DNA from: Teichococcus rhizosphaerae
Lineage (GTDB): Bacteria > Pseudomonadota > Alphaproteobacteria > Acetobacterales > Acetobacteraceae
DNA length: 64,000 nt
Reading direction: 5' to 3'
Assembly (NCBI RefSeq): GCF_002631185.1
Contig: NZ_PDNU01000003.1
Coordinates: 186,001-250,000 of the forward strand
Below, piece by piece: positions 9,166-18,280 of this stretch (positions are counted from its first letter, which is position 1; every line of letters begins with the position of its first letter). The position numbers were made by a program, and so were the translations under genes. Under the pieces are notes generated by a model. That model was not told the DNA's origin and searched no databases. It saw only the letters and a program-made list of their open reading frames with translations.

Positions 9166-9509
9166 GCTGGCTCGACGTCTTTCGGGGCAAGAGCAAGCCG
9201 CCACCAAGCGCGGGTGCCGCCAAGGAGCGGTTGCAGATCGTGCTGGCGCATGAGCGCATCAGCCGCACGGGCGACGACTTCCTGCCCCGCCTCCAGAAGG
9301 AGCTGATCCAGGTGGTGGCGCGCTATGTCGCCATCGATCCGAAGGCGGTGAACATCTCCCTCGACCGCGGCGGCGACATGAGCACGCTGGCGATCGAGGT
9401 GGAGCTGCCGGCGCCGGAGAAGCCCAAGCCCGGCGCCGCCGCCGCCAAGCCGGACGAGCTGGGCAAGCCCGCCGACAGCAAGGCGGAGGCGGGCCAGAAG
9501 GCCTCCTGA
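9162..9509 (+). CDS. minE: MinE, topological specificity factor
   Basis: Stimulates the MinD ATPase and confines MinC/MinD to the poles. The 115-residue protein has the membrane-binding and anti-MinCD N-terminus (MSWLDVFRGKSKPPPSAGAA), the contact helix with KERLQIVLAHER (about 22-33), and the topological domain through IEVELP. A Lys/Ala/Pro-rich tail of about 30 residues extends past the E. coli length. It overlaps minD by 4 bp and is followed by a hairpin at 9546-9577. Confidence 0.95.
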   Translation: MSWLDVFRGKSKPPPSAGAAKERLQIVLAHERISRTGDDFLPRLQKELIQVVARYVAIDPKAVNISLDRGGDMSTLAIEVELPAPEKPKPGAAAAKPDELGKPADSKAEAGQKAS

Positions 9510-9545
9510 CCGGAGCCGCCCGGCCCCGCATCCCGCCAGCCTCTC

Positions 9546-9577
9546 GGCCCGGCCAGGCGACACCGCCTGACCGGGCC
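9546..9577. terminator. Hairpin between convergent minE and EamA transporter genes
   Basis: 14-bp inverted repeat with one mismatch (GGCCCGGCCAGGCG / CGCCTGACCGGGCC) and a 4-base loop ACAC, lying between two gene ends. It has no T-run. Likely a shared terminator or mRNA 3' stabiliser. Confidence 0.5.
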
Positions 9578-9638
9578 GGCCCTGGCCGAGGATGGCCTCG
9601 CGCCGCCCGGCCCTGCCCTCCGTCCAGCCTCGCGCCGC

Positions 9639-10508
9639 TCAGCCTTGCCTGCCGCGCCGCACCAGGTAGAGCGTGGCGCCCAGCATCACCACCGTGCCAG
9701 CCGCCAGCCCCCAGCCCGGCTGTTCCGCGTAGATGGCCCAGCCCAGCATGGCGCTGGCCGGGATCTGCGCGTACTCGATCGGCGCCAGCAGGCCCACCTC
9801 CGCCCGCCGCGCCGCGGCCGAGGCCGCGAGGTCGCTCATCAGCGCGAACAGCGTGCCGCCCACCAGCATGGCGATGGCGAAGAGCCCCGGCGTTTGCCAG
9901 ACAAAGGCCGAGACCGGCCCCCAGAACAGCACCGACAGCACTGAGTACCACGCCACAACCCGTGCCGGCGGCTCGGTGGCGGAGAGCGCCCTGAAGCTGA
10001 TCAGCACCAGCGCGCTGCACAGCCCCGCCGCCAGCGCGGCCGGCGTGCCGAGGGAGACGTCGCCCCCGGGCCGGGCGATGATCAGCACGCCCAGGAAGCC
10101 GATGGCGGCGGCCAGGGCGCGGTCCCGCCGCACCTTCTCGTGCAGCAGCAGCGCCGCCAGCGGCAGCACCCAGAGCGGACGCGCGCTCATCATCGCCACC
10201 GCATCGGCCAGCGGCAGCAGGGTGATGGCCAGCAATTGCAGCAGGAAGGTGGCGATGCCGGCGGCGCCGCGTGCCAGGTGCAGCCTGGGGCGGCGCGTCG
10301 CCAGCGCCGCGATGGGGCCGGCGCGCAGGATCCAGGGCGCGAGCAGCGCCAGGGTGATCAGCCCGCGCGCGAAGGGCACCAGCGGCACCGGCAGCCCCTC
10401 GCGCAGCGCGGCGCGGTAGCAGGCATTCACCCCCGCCCCGCACATCGCCGCGAACAGCATCAGCCCGATGCCCGCCACGGCGGCGGAGGGCGGGCGCAGC
10501 TTCAGCAT
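9639..10508 (-). CDS. DMT-superfamily (EamA) transporter
   Basis: Inner-membrane carrier of the drug/metabolite transporter superfamily; the substrate cannot be predicted. The 289-residue protein has about ten hydrophobic segments arranged as two EamA repeats (about residues 10-140 and 150-285). The first repeat carries the amphipathic VPLVPFARGLITLALLAPW segment, the second AEVGLLAPIEYAQIPASAMLG, both recognisable for the family. It is the last of three minus-strand genes (MarR, 79-residue protein, transporter) with gaps of 34 and 11 bp, so expression under the MarR regulator is plausible. Confidence 0.85.
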   Translation of the reverse strand: MLKLRPPSAAVAGIGLMLFAAMCGAGVNACYRAALREGLPVPLVPFARGLITLALLAPWILRAGPIAALATRRPRLHLARGAAGIATFLLQLLAITLLPLADAVAMMSARPLWVLPLAALLLHEKVRRDRALAAAIGFLGVLIIARPGGDVSLGTPAALAAGLCSALVLISFRALSATEPPARVVAWYSVLSVLFWGPVSAFVWQTPGLFAIAMLVGGTLFALMSDLAASAAARRAEVGLLAPIEYAQIPASAMLGWAIYAEQPGWGLAAGTVVMLGATLYLVRRGRQG

Positions 10509-10519
10509 GGAGGGCGGGT

Positions 10520-10759
10520 TCAGCGGCGGGGAGCGAGCTCGGCTTCCAGGGCCTTGATCTTGGCGACCAGCGACTCCCGCAGCGAGGCGGCGGCATGTGG
10601 CTTGAGCGCCGCCAGGGCTTCCTTCAGGTCGCGCAGCTGGCGCTTCTTCTCCTCGGGCGTGCGGGAGATGGGGCGGTTGCCGGAGATCTGGCCGTCGAAG
10701 GCACGCATGATCGTCATTTCCTTGGTGAGCGTGGAGTCCGCCTGTTGCTGCGCGGACAT
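10520..10759 (-). CDS. Small unknown protein, 79 residues
   Basis: No family recognised. The product is soluble and highly charged; residues 34-75 are predicted to be alpha-helical and possibly coiled-coil (EEKKRQLRDLKEALAAL and LVAKIKALEAEL). No signal peptide or membrane segment is seen. An in-frame ATG at codon 15 (MTIMRAFDGQ) is an alternative start, and neither start has a clear ribosome site. It lies 11 bp before the EamA transporter and 34 bp after the MarR gene, so it is probably part of the same transcript. Reality as a gene rests on the tight packing and on the frame filling the space. Confidence 0.6.
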   Translation of the reverse strand: MSAQQQADSTLTKEMTIMRAFDGQISGNRPISRTPEEKKRQLRDLKEALAALKPHAAASLRESLVAKIKALEAELAPRR

Positions 10760-10793
10760 CCGGAAGAAGGTGGAAGAAGGGGAGGGAAAAGCC

Positions 10794-11246
10794 TCAGAGA
10801 CCGTTCAGCTTGCGGAGCAGCCGCATCAGCATCTCCCGCTCCGACGCCTCGAGAGGCTGGCTCAGCCGGGTCTCGTGCTCCGCGATGCGGTCCTTGAGGG
10901 GGGGCAGCAATGCCGCTCCCCCGGGGCTCAGGCGCAGGGCCTGGGCGCGGCGGTCATGGGGCACCGCATGGCGCTCCACCAGCCCGCGCTCGGTCAGGCG
11001 CTGCATGGCGGGGCTCAGCGTGGACTTGTCCAGCGCCGCGGCCGTGGCGAGCTGCCCGAGGGTAACGCCGGGATTGGCCTCCACCAGGCAGAGCAGCGCG
11101 AACTCTCCCGAGGTGACGCCGAACTCGGCGGTGCTCTCGGTGAAGTCCAGCAGCATGCGGGTATGGGCACGGCGCAGCAGATGGCCCAGGAGCCCCGGCA
11201 GGGGCCCCAGGTCGATCGGCTCCGGCCTGAGTCGTTCCGTGTCCAT
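10794..11246 (-). CDS. MarR-family transcriptional regulator
   Basis: Winged-helix DNA-binding protein of 150 residues. The recognition region is about residues 40-105: FGVTSGEFALLCLVEANPGVTLGQLATAAALDKSTLSPAMQRLTERGLVERHAVPHDRRAQALRLSPGGA, with the family D-x-R-A/S wing pattern. Dimerisation helices are at both ends. It is the first gene of the MarR, small protein, EamA exporter run. By analogy with marR-exporter pairs it may repress this transporter in response to a small-molecule ligand; that is inference. Confidence 0.87.
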   Translation of the reverse strand: MDTERLRPEPIDLGPLPGLLGHLLRRAHTRMLLDFTESTAEFGVTSGEFALLCLVEANPGVTLGQLATAAALDKSTLSPAMQRLTERGLVERHAVPHDRRAQALRLSPGGAALLPPLKDRIAEHETRLSQPLEASEREMLMRLLRKLNGL

Positions 11247-11330
11247 GCCGGCACCATAGCGCAGCCGGCGGGCCTGCGGAACGGGCGCCGAGAGCCGGGC
11301 GGGGCCGCGCTGGCGGGGGCGCGCGGACCC

Positions 11331-14300
11331 TCAGTACTCGAACTCGTAGGACAGGCCGACCCGTTCGCCCGCCTCGCCGCCGGTGCTGCTCTCCAGCTTC
11401 AGCCTCGGCGTCAGCTCCACCTCCACGCCGACGCGCGGCCCGCCCTCGGCGCCCTGTTCGACGCCGACATAGACGCCCTGGCCGACATAGCCGCCCGCCT
11501 GCACGGAGGGGTTCTCCAGCCCGCCCTGCTGGTTGCCGACACCCAGCCGGTCCAGCCCCAGCCGGTCGGCGAGGCGGCCGAGGAAGCCGCGCCCGCCGCC
11601 CGGCGCCACGCCCGCCAGGTTGGCCACCCCGCCCGCGAGCTGCGCGATCTCCAGCGGCGAGAGCTTGTCCACCGGCCGGCCGAAGAGCAGCCGCGCCAGC
11701 ACCTCGTCCTGCGGCAGCTCGGGCTCGGAGGTGAAGCCGATCTCGGGCTCCGAAGGCTGGCCGAGGACGGTGATGTTGATCGTCACGCCCTGGGCCGAGG
11801 TGCTGGCCAGGAAGTCCAGGCTCGGCTGCAGGTCGCCATCGAAGGTGATGGCGCCACGGTTGAAGACGATGCGGCGGTCCAGCAGCTGGAAGGTGCCGCG
11901 GCGCATGGTGAAGGCGCCGGCCGGCTGCGGGTCCGCCGCCGTGCCGCCGACGCGCAGCGTGCCGCCCAGCTCGGCATCCAGCCCGCGCCCGCGCACCAGG
12001 ATGGATTGCGGCGCCTCCACCGTCACGTTCAGGCGGATGGGCGGGGCGGGAGGGCCGGGCGGGGGAGGGGCGGGCGCGTCGGCGCCGCGCTCGCGCACAT
12101 CGCCCAGCGTCGGCACGCCGCCGCCAGGCAGCGCCTGCGGGATGTTCACCGCCACGCGGCGCAGCCGCACCGTGCCGCCCAGCGCGGGGTCGGTCTGCAA
12201 CGGGCCGGTGAAGCGGAGATCGGCGTCCAGCAGCGCCGTCACCAGCTCGCTCTGCACCGGGGTCGCGTCGCGCGCGGTGATGGTGATGTCGATCGGGATA
12301 CCGGCGGCCAAGGGCTGGGCGCTGCCGCGCGCGGTGATGCTGCCCTCGCCGGCGCGTGCCACGAGGTTCTCCAGCACCACCTGGTCCCCATTGGCGCGCA
12401 CCCGGCCATTGATGCCGGTGAGCCGCAGGCCGAAGAGCGGGTTGCGCACCTCGCCGCCGGACAGGGTGGCGGTGCCGTTCAGCACCGGCGCATCCAGCGT
12501 GCCGGAGGCGCCGCCATCGAGCGCGATGCGGCCGGTGACGCGGTTGGCGCCGCCGCCCAGGCTCGGCGTCAGCAGCGGCTGGAGGTTCGCCTGCCCGCGA
12601 AGGCTGGCGGAAAGCGGCGCGTTCGTGCCCGGCCCCTGCGGCAGCTCGGCGCGGGCATCGAGCGTCACCACGCTGCCCATGCGCAGCGCCGCGCTGGCCT
12701 GCACCGCGCCGCTGCCCGCGCGCCGCGCCTCGACCCGCAGCGTGGCCGCCGGCCAGCCGCGCGACCAGGGCGCCTCCGCCCGCAGCCCGGTGCCGTTGAG
12801 GGTGGCGTTCACCTCCGGCGCCGAGGTCGGGCCGGTGACGCGCGCCTCGCCCACCACCGTGCCGGACAGGCGCGGCTCGGGCGCGAACATGTTGACCAGC
12901 GAGGCGGGCAGGGCGGCCAGCGCCACCCGGATATCCGCCGTCTCGGGCCCCCAGCGGCCGCTGACGGTGAGGTTGCCGGCGGGCCGCGCGGCCAGCCGCA
13001 GCCCGGGGATCTCCACCGCGCCGGAATTCGGCAGCAGGATGGCGCCGGGCGCCGCGAGGCGGATGCCCATCTCGCCCTGCGCCGCCTCCAGCGCGGCGAT
13101 GTCCACCCGCATGCCGAGCTCGTCGCGGCTGAAGCGGCCGCGGCCCTCGATATCGGCCTGGGGCAGCCCGGCGCGGAGGTTCCAGTCGAAGGCGGCGTCG
13201 GTGCCCTTCACCAGGGCGTTGGCGCTGTAGCGCTGGCCGCCCAGTTCCACATCGGGCGCCTCGATGCGGGCGTCGATGGACTGGCGGCCCTCAGGCGTCG
13301 GCGCCAGCTTGGCCTCCACCCGCAGCCGCCCGGCCACCGGCTGCCCGGCGAGCTGTGAAAGCGGCGCGAGGTTCTCGGCGGCGATGCTGGCCTGGCCGTC
13401 GAACAGGGTGGTGGCGGTGTTCAGCGTGCCGGCCACCTGGCCGCGGATGGGTCCGAAGGTGATGTTGCCCTCGGCCAGCCGCACCAGCTCGCCCTCCTGC
13501 GCCGCGCGCAGGGCGATGTCCACGGGCTGGCCCTCGGCGCGGGCCGTCAGGCGCAGCGTGCCCGCCCGGCCGCTGACGGAGGGAAGCGCCGCCTCAAGCT
13601 CCGGCGATTCCACCCGCCGCCCGGCGACGAACAGCCCGGGGCTCGCCGCCCGGAGCTGGATGGCCGGGTCGGCGGCCGGCCCGGTGACGCGCGCATCCAC
13701 GGCGAGGGGGCCGGCCAGCTCCGGGCGGACCGCCTTCAGCTCCGGCACGTCGAGCCGCGCGGTTAGGTCCAGCACGTCCCAGCCGCTGCCCTGCACATGC
13801 AGGCGGGCACCCTGGCCGCGCACCTCCAGGCTGTCGATGCGGAAGGCGGTGCCACGGTAATCGGCCTCCGGATCGGGGCCGAGCACGGCGCCCATCGGGT
13901 CGGGCCCGCGCAGGCCGCGCGGGCGGAGCTGCGCCTGGATGCGCTCGCCATCCTCGACGCGGGCAGTGAGGGTGATGCCATCCCAGCCGACGATCTCGGG
14001 CACCAGGGGCGCCAGCGCGGCGGAGTTGGCGATGCGCGCCTCGGCCTCCAGCAGCGCCAGGCTGCCGCGCGCGGTGATCTCGCCGGCCCTGGCCGAGAGG
14101 CGGAGATTCTCCAGTTCCGGCTGGCCGCCGGCGGGCAGCTTCGCGCCCAGCGAGAAATCCACGTTGCGCACCGGCTCGGGCGCGAGGTTCGCGGGCGCGT
14201 CGAGATGGCCATCGAGGGTGAGGGCGCCGCCGCCCGCCGCGTCCAGCGCCACGCGGCCCTGGGCGTTGAAGCCGGCGAGCTCGCCGAAGGCGGCGCTGGC

Positions 14301-15065
14301 GCGGAGATCGGCGCCGCTGGCGGGCCCGTCCAGCCGCAGCGACAGCTCGGCCGGGGCCTGGGGGATGCCGAGCGCGGTGGCCAGCACGCCGCCGGGAGGC
14401 TCCTGCGCGCGGAGGTCGGCCAGCAGCCGCGCCTGCGGGTCGAGGCCCAGCTCCAGGTCGAGCCGCCCTTCCGCCTCCAGCCGCTGCACGGCGAGCTTCG
14501 CCCGCAGCGCGGCGGCGACGAGGCTGGCCTCGCCGTTCAGCGAGAGCGCGAAGCCCGGGGCGGGGCCGTGCTCCTCCACCGTGGCGGCGACCAGCTCGCG
14601 CGGGATCTCGATGCGCTCCACCGCCAGCCGGTCCAGATGCACCGCCACGGGCAGGTCGGGCAGGGTGGGGATGGGGCCGCCCGGCTCCTGTTGCGGCTCC
14701 GGCTCAGGCGCGGGCTCACCGGCCTCAGGCAGGCGCAGCAGCGCGACGCGGCGGGCGGTCAGCGCCTCGATCCGCAGGTCGCGCGAGAGCAGGGCGCGCA
14801 GGTCGAGGTCGATCCGCGCATCCTCCACCTCCAGCCACGGCCCCTTGGCGTCGGCCATGGTGAGGCGGGCGAAGCCGGGCGCGCCAGGAATCGGGCCGTG
14901 CAGCCCCTCGATGACGAGGCCGGGCACGAAGCGCTGCGCCAGGTCGGCGATCATGCGCTGGCCGGGCGCGGTGTTGGCGCCCACCAGCACGCCGCCCACC
15001 AGCAGCACGGGCAGCAGAATCAGGATGGCGAGCAGGCCCAGGGCCCAGCGGAACACCCGGCGCAT
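11331..15065 (-). CDS. tamB: TamB, translocation and assembly module subunit (DUF490, AsmA-like)
   Basis: Large inner-membrane-anchored, periplasm-spanning protein that works with TamA in outer-membrane protein assembly and, in recent models, in phospholipid transport. The 1244-residue product has one N-terminal membrane helix (about residues 6-28, rich in Leu/Ile/Val), a very long repetitive beta-rich region typical of bridge-like AsmA proteins, and the C-terminal DUF490 domain (about 900-1244) ending in SYEFEY. Its ATG overlaps the tamA stop by one base (TGATG), the conserved tamA-tamB coupling. Confidence 0.93.
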   Translation of the reverse strand: MRRVFRWALGLLAILILLPVLLVGGVLVGANTAPGQRMIADLAQRFVPGLVIEGLHGPIPGAPGFARLTMADAKGPWLEVEDARIDLDLRALLSRDLRIEALTARRVALLRLPEAGEPAPEPEPQQEPGGPIPTLPDLPVAVHLDRLAVERIEIPRELVAATVEEHGPAPGFALSLNGEASLVAAALRAKLAVQRLEAEGRLDLELGLDPQARLLADLRAQEPPGGVLATALGIPQAPAELSLRLDGPASGADLRASAAFGELAGFNAQGRVALDAAGGGALTLDGHLDAPANLAPEPVRNVDFSLGAKLPAGGQPELENLRLSARAGEITARGSLALLEAEARIANSAALAPLVPEIVGWDGITLTARVEDGERIQAQLRPRGLRGPDPMGAVLGPDPEADYRGTAFRIDSLEVRGQGARLHVQGSGWDVLDLTARLDVPELKAVRPELAGPLAVDARVTGPAADPAIQLRAASPGLFVAGRRVESPELEAALPSVSGRAGTLRLTARAEGQPVDIALRAAQEGELVRLAEGNITFGPIRGQVAGTLNTATTLFDGQASIAAENLAPLSQLAGQPVAGRLRVEAKLAPTPEGRQSIDARIEAPDVELGGQRYSANALVKGTDAAFDWNLRAGLPQADIEGRGRFSRDELGMRVDIAALEAAQGEMGIRLAAPGAILLPNSGAVEIPGLRLAARPAGNLTVSGRWGPETADIRVALAALPASLVNMFAPEPRLSGTVVGEARVTGPTSAPEVNATLNGTGLRAEAPWSRGWPAATLRVEARRAGSGAVQASAALRMGSVVTLDARAELPQGPGTNAPLSASLRGQANLQPLLTPSLGGGANRVTGRIALDGGASGTLDAPVLNGTATLSGGEVRNPLFGLRLTGINGRVRANGDQVVLENLVARAGEGSITARGSAQPLAAGIPIDITITARDATPVQSELVTALLDADLRFTGPLQTDPALGGTVRLRRVAVNIPQALPGGGVPTLGDVRERGADAPAPPPPGPPAPPIRLNVTVEAPQSILVRGRGLDAELGGTLRVGGTAADPQPAGAFTMRRGTFQLLDRRIVFNRGAITFDGDLQPSLDFLASTSAQGVTINITVLGQPSEPEIGFTSEPELPQDEVLARLLFGRPVDKLSPLEIAQLAGGVANLAGVAPGGGRGFLGRLADRLGLDRLGVGNQQGGLENPSVQAGGYVGQGVYVGVEQGAEGGPRVGVEVELTPRLKLESSTGGEAGERVGLSYEFEY

Positions 15066-16990
15066 CAGAACGCCTGCCCGATGCCGACATAAAGGCCGAA
15101 GGCGGAATCCCCGCTTTCCTTGTTGAGCGGGATGGCGACATCAGCGCGCAGCGGCCCGATGGCGGTGAGGTAGCGCACGCCGAGGCCGGCGCCGACCTTG
15201 AGGTTGCCGAAATCGGGCGTCGGGTCGCGCGTCACGGAGCCGGCATCGACAAAGGCCGCCATGCCGAGCGGGCCGTTGATGCGCTGGCGCAGCTCGATGC
15301 TGCCTTCCACCAGGGAAAGCCCGCCCGCCGGCTCGCCGCTGGCCGTGCGCGGCCCGACCGACTGGTAGGAATAGCCGCGCACCGAGCCGCCGCCGCCGGC
15401 ATAGAAGCGCTTGTCCGGCGGCACGCCGCCGAAGGAGGCGCCGACGATGCTGCCCACCACGCCGCGCAGCGCGATGATGCTGCCCTTGTCGCCGCTGACG
15501 TCGAGATAGGTGCTGGCCTGCCCGCGCAGCCGGGTGAAGGCGTTGCTCTCGCCGAGCGAGTAGATCGGGTTGACCAGCAGCGCGGCGCGGATGCCGCGGC
15601 TCGGGTTCAGCGGGCTGTCCGTGTCGTTCCAGCGGAGCTGCCCCAGCACGCCGATGAGCTGGTAGTTGGTGGTCACGTTGTCCTGGGTGACGCGGCTGAA
15701 CTCGATCTGGGGCCCGAAGCCATAGGTCAGGCGCGGCGAGAACTCGCGCTCCAGCAGCGCGCCCAGGGTGAAGGCGTCACGGTCATAGGCGTCGGGGCGC
15801 TCGCGCAGGGCGGCGATGTCGAAGGTCAGGGTCTGGTTGCGGCCGGCGAACCAGGGGGTGCGCAGGCTGGCGCCGATCTTGCCGCCCGTGTCGCTGGTGT
15901 CGCCCGTGGTGCCGAGGCGGTTGACCTCCGCCTCCAGCCGCAGCCGCTCGGCGCCGCCGAACAGGTTGCGGTGCTCCCAGTAGGTGGTGAAGGTGGGGCC
16001 GTAGCGCGTCTCATAGGCGGCGCCGAAGCCGATGGCGTGCAGCGGCCGCTCCGCCACGGTGAAGGTGACCGGCAGGTTTCCGGCCTCGTCCAGCCGCTCG
16101 CCCGCGCGGGCGCGCACGGTGCTGAACACGCCGAGGCTGAGCAGGTCCTTGCGCGTCTCGTCGATCGTCTTCTGGCTGAAGCCCTGGCCCTGCATCGGCG
16201 CCACGATGCGCCCCAACAGGGCGCTGTCGGTGCGTTCCTCGCCGCTGACGCCGGGCCGGGCGAATTGCGGGCGCGGGCCGGGGGCGATGGTGAAGGTCAC
16301 CTCCATGCGCCGCGTGTCGTGGTTCACCGTCACGCGGCGGCGCACGGCGGCGAAGGGGTAGCCGGCATCGCGCAGCGTGTCGCGCAGCCGTCCCTCGGCG
16401 TCGAGGACCGGCTGGGCACGCGCGGGGTCGCCCTCCGTCAGCCCCGTCTCGCCCGCATCGGCGATGGAGGCGCCGGCGGGTTCCGCCTGCAGCCGCACGG
16501 GGGCCAGGCGGTATTGCGGGCCCTGCTCCACGGTGACGGCCACCGGCACCGGCTCGGCGCCCTCCGGGCGGGCCAGCAGCCGCTCGGCGAGGCCGGGCGT
16601 ATCGGGCGTCTGGCCGTCGATGGTGACGCGGGCGCTGCCGCCGTAATAGCCCTCGGAGCGCAGCGCGTCGCGCATGTTGTCCGATTCCGCCAATGCGCGG
16701 CCGATCAGCCCATAGGCATCGACAGGCGCGGTTTCGCGCAGCCGCTCCAGGCTGGAGGCGTTGCGGATGGCGGTGTCCAGCGCCTCGTCGCCGGTTTCCG
16801 GCAGGGTGACGGCATAGGTCAGGTTGTTCTCGGCCTCGGCCGCCGCGGCGGGATCGGCGGCGGGCCCGGCTTCCTCCGCGCGGCTGTCCGGCGCGGGCTG
16901 CGCGGCGGCGCGCAGCATGGCCGTGAGGGGAAGGGCACCCGCGACGGCGGCGGACAGGGCGAAAAGGGCAAGTCGGGATTTGAGGCGCAT
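15065..16990 (-). CDS. tamA: TamA, Omp85-family outer-membrane assembly factor
   Basis: Outer-membrane partner of TamB. The 641-residue product begins with a signal peptide (MRLKSRLALFALSAAVAGA..., cleavage near residues 30-32). POTRA domains follow over about 55-310, then a 16-strand Omp85 barrel that includes the lid-loop motif VRGYSYQSVGP and a terminal Phe (YVGIGQAF). The first gene of tamAB. Its start codon is only 25 bp from the divergent M20 gene, so its promoter must lie within that gene or overlap its start. Confidence 0.93.
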   Translation of the reverse strand: MRLKSRLALFALSAAVAGALPLTAMLRAAAQPAPDSRAEEAGPAADPAAAAEAENNLTYAVTLPETGDEALDTAIRNASSLERLRETAPVDAYGLIGRALAESDNMRDALRSEGYYGGSARVTIDGQTPDTPGLAERLLARPEGAEPVPVAVTVEQGPQYRLAPVRLQAEPAGASIADAGETGLTEGDPARAQPVLDAEGRLRDTLRDAGYPFAAVRRRVTVNHDTRRMEVTFTIAPGPRPQFARPGVSGEERTDSALLGRIVAPMQGQGFSQKTIDETRKDLLSLGVFSTVRARAGERLDEAGNLPVTFTVAERPLHAIGFGAAYETRYGPTFTTYWEHRNLFGGAERLRLEAEVNRLGTTGDTSDTGGKIGASLRTPWFAGRNQTLTFDIAALRERPDAYDRDAFTLGALLEREFSPRLTYGFGPQIEFSRVTQDNVTTNYQLIGVLGQLRWNDTDSPLNPSRGIRAALLVNPIYSLGESNAFTRLRGQASTYLDVSGDKGSIIALRGVVGSIVGASFGGVPPDKRFYAGGGGSVRGYSYQSVGPRTASGEPAGGLSLVEGSIELRQRINGPLGMAAFVDAGSVTRDPTPDFGNLKVGAGLGVRYLTAIGPLRADVAIPLNKESGDSAFGLYVGIGQAF

Positions 16991-17015
16991 CGTCTTAGGG
17001 AGTATGCCCTAGCAC

Positions 17016-18173
17016 ATGGACCCGACCCTTGCCGAAACACTCACGCGTTGGCGCAGGCATCTCCACGCCAATCCCAGCCTCACCCTTTATGAAGGGCCGA
17101 CCGCGGCGTTCGTGGTGGAGAAGCTGAAGGAGCTGGGTGTGACCGACATCGCCACCGATGTTGGGGGCCATGGCGTCGTGGCAACCCTGCACCGGCCCGG
17201 CAGCAACCGCAGCGTCGGCCTGCGCGCCGACATGGACGCGCTGCCGATCGAGGAAGCGGCGCAGGACCTGGCCTGGCGCAGCACCAATCCGGGCGTGATG
17301 CATGCCTGCGGGCATGACGGCCACACCACCGCCCTGCTCGGCGCGGCGGCGCTGCTGCTGCAGGACGAGAGCTGGTCCGGCACGGTGCGGCTGGTGTTCC
17401 AGCCGGCCGAGGAGGGCGGCGGCGGCGCCGCCTCCATGGTGAAGGACGGGCTGTTCCAGCGCTTCCCGATGGACCGCATCTTCGGCTGGCACAACTGGCC
17501 GGGCCTGGCGGCCGGCACCATCGCCGTGCATGACAGCGCCGTGATGGCGGCCGGGCGCCGCTTCGAGATCGTGATCGAGGGTCATGCCGGCCATGCCGCG
17601 CTGCCCCACCTGACGCGCGACCCGATGGTGGCGGCCGGCCACGCCATCGTCGCCTGCCAGTCCATCGTGGCGCGCAACATCGACCCGATGGAGACGGGCG
17701 TGGTCAGCCTGACCATGATCCGGGGCGGCGAGGCGGAGAACCAGATCGCGGCCCGCGTGACCATCAAGGGCAGCATGCGCTTCATCAAGCCCGAAATCGG
17801 CCGCGAGATCGAGGACGGGCTGCGGCGCGTGGCCGAGGGCGTCTCCGCCACCTTCGGCGTGCAGGCCACCAGCCGCGTCTGGGGCGGTGTGCCCGTCACC
17901 GCCAACCACCCCGAGGCGCGCGAGCTGGCGGCTGGCGCTGCGGCGGCGGTGACCAGCCTGCGCCGCGACCTCGGGCCGGCCATGACGGGGGAGGACTTCT
18001 CGCACTTCCTGCATCAGGTGCCTGGCGCCTTTGTCTGGATCGGCAACGGTCCGGCCGAGGGTGGGTGCGAGCTGCACAACCCGCATTACGACTTCAACGA
18101 CGCCGTGCTGCCCGTGGCCAGCGGCTTCCTGGCGGAAGCTGCCCGGCGGTCGCTCGCGCAGGAGCCCGGCTGA
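17016..18173 (+). CDS. M20D-family amidohydrolase (hippurate hydrolase/IAA-amino acid hydrolase-like)
   Basis: Cytoplasmic metallopeptidase predicted to cleave N-acyl amino acids; the substrate is uncertain. The 385-residue product opens with the family start LTRWRRHLHANPSL, and has MHACGHDGHTT (Cys98, His100, His103 as metal ligands) and the catalytic/ligand pair Glu132-Glu133 in FQPAEEGGGGA. A lid/dimerisation domain spans about residues 175-290, and a late metal-binding segment includes TGEDFSHFLHQVPG. The start at 17016 places the conserved segment correctly, but there is no obvious ribosome site, only 25 bp from the divergent tamA start. Confidence 0.88.
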   Translation: MDPTLAETLTRWRRHLHANPSLTLYEGPTAAFVVEKLKELGVTDIATDVGGHGVVATLHRPGSNRSVGLRADMDALPIEEAAQDLAWRSTNPGVMHACGHDGHTTALLGAAALLLQDESWSGTVRLVFQPAEEGGGGAASMVKDGLFQRFPMDRIFGWHNWPGLAAGTIAVHDSAVMAAGRRFEIVIEGHAGHAALPHLTRDPMVAAGHAIVACQSIVARNIDPMETGVVSLTMIRGGEAENQIAARVTIKGSMRFIKPEIGREIEDGLRRVAEGVSATFGVQATSRVWGGVPVTANHPEARELAAGAAAAVTSLRRDLGPAMTGEDFSHFLHQVPGAFVWIGNGPAEGGCELHNPHYDFNDAVLPVASGFLAEAARRSLAQEPG

Positions 18174-18280
18174 AGGGCCGCATGTCCGGTGAAACCCCGG
18201 GGCCATGTCCAGGGTTGCGCCGCGCGGCGGGCCCGGCCCCGGTCCCCGCCGCATCCGCCCCTCCCGCCGAGGAAGACCGC

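Noticed and set aside
10140-13358. Roughly 1,070-codon plus-strand open frame opposite the EamA, MarR and tamB genes
   Set aside because: Low-complexity Arg/Gln/Ala translation spanning several real genes on the other strand; a GC-driven shadow.
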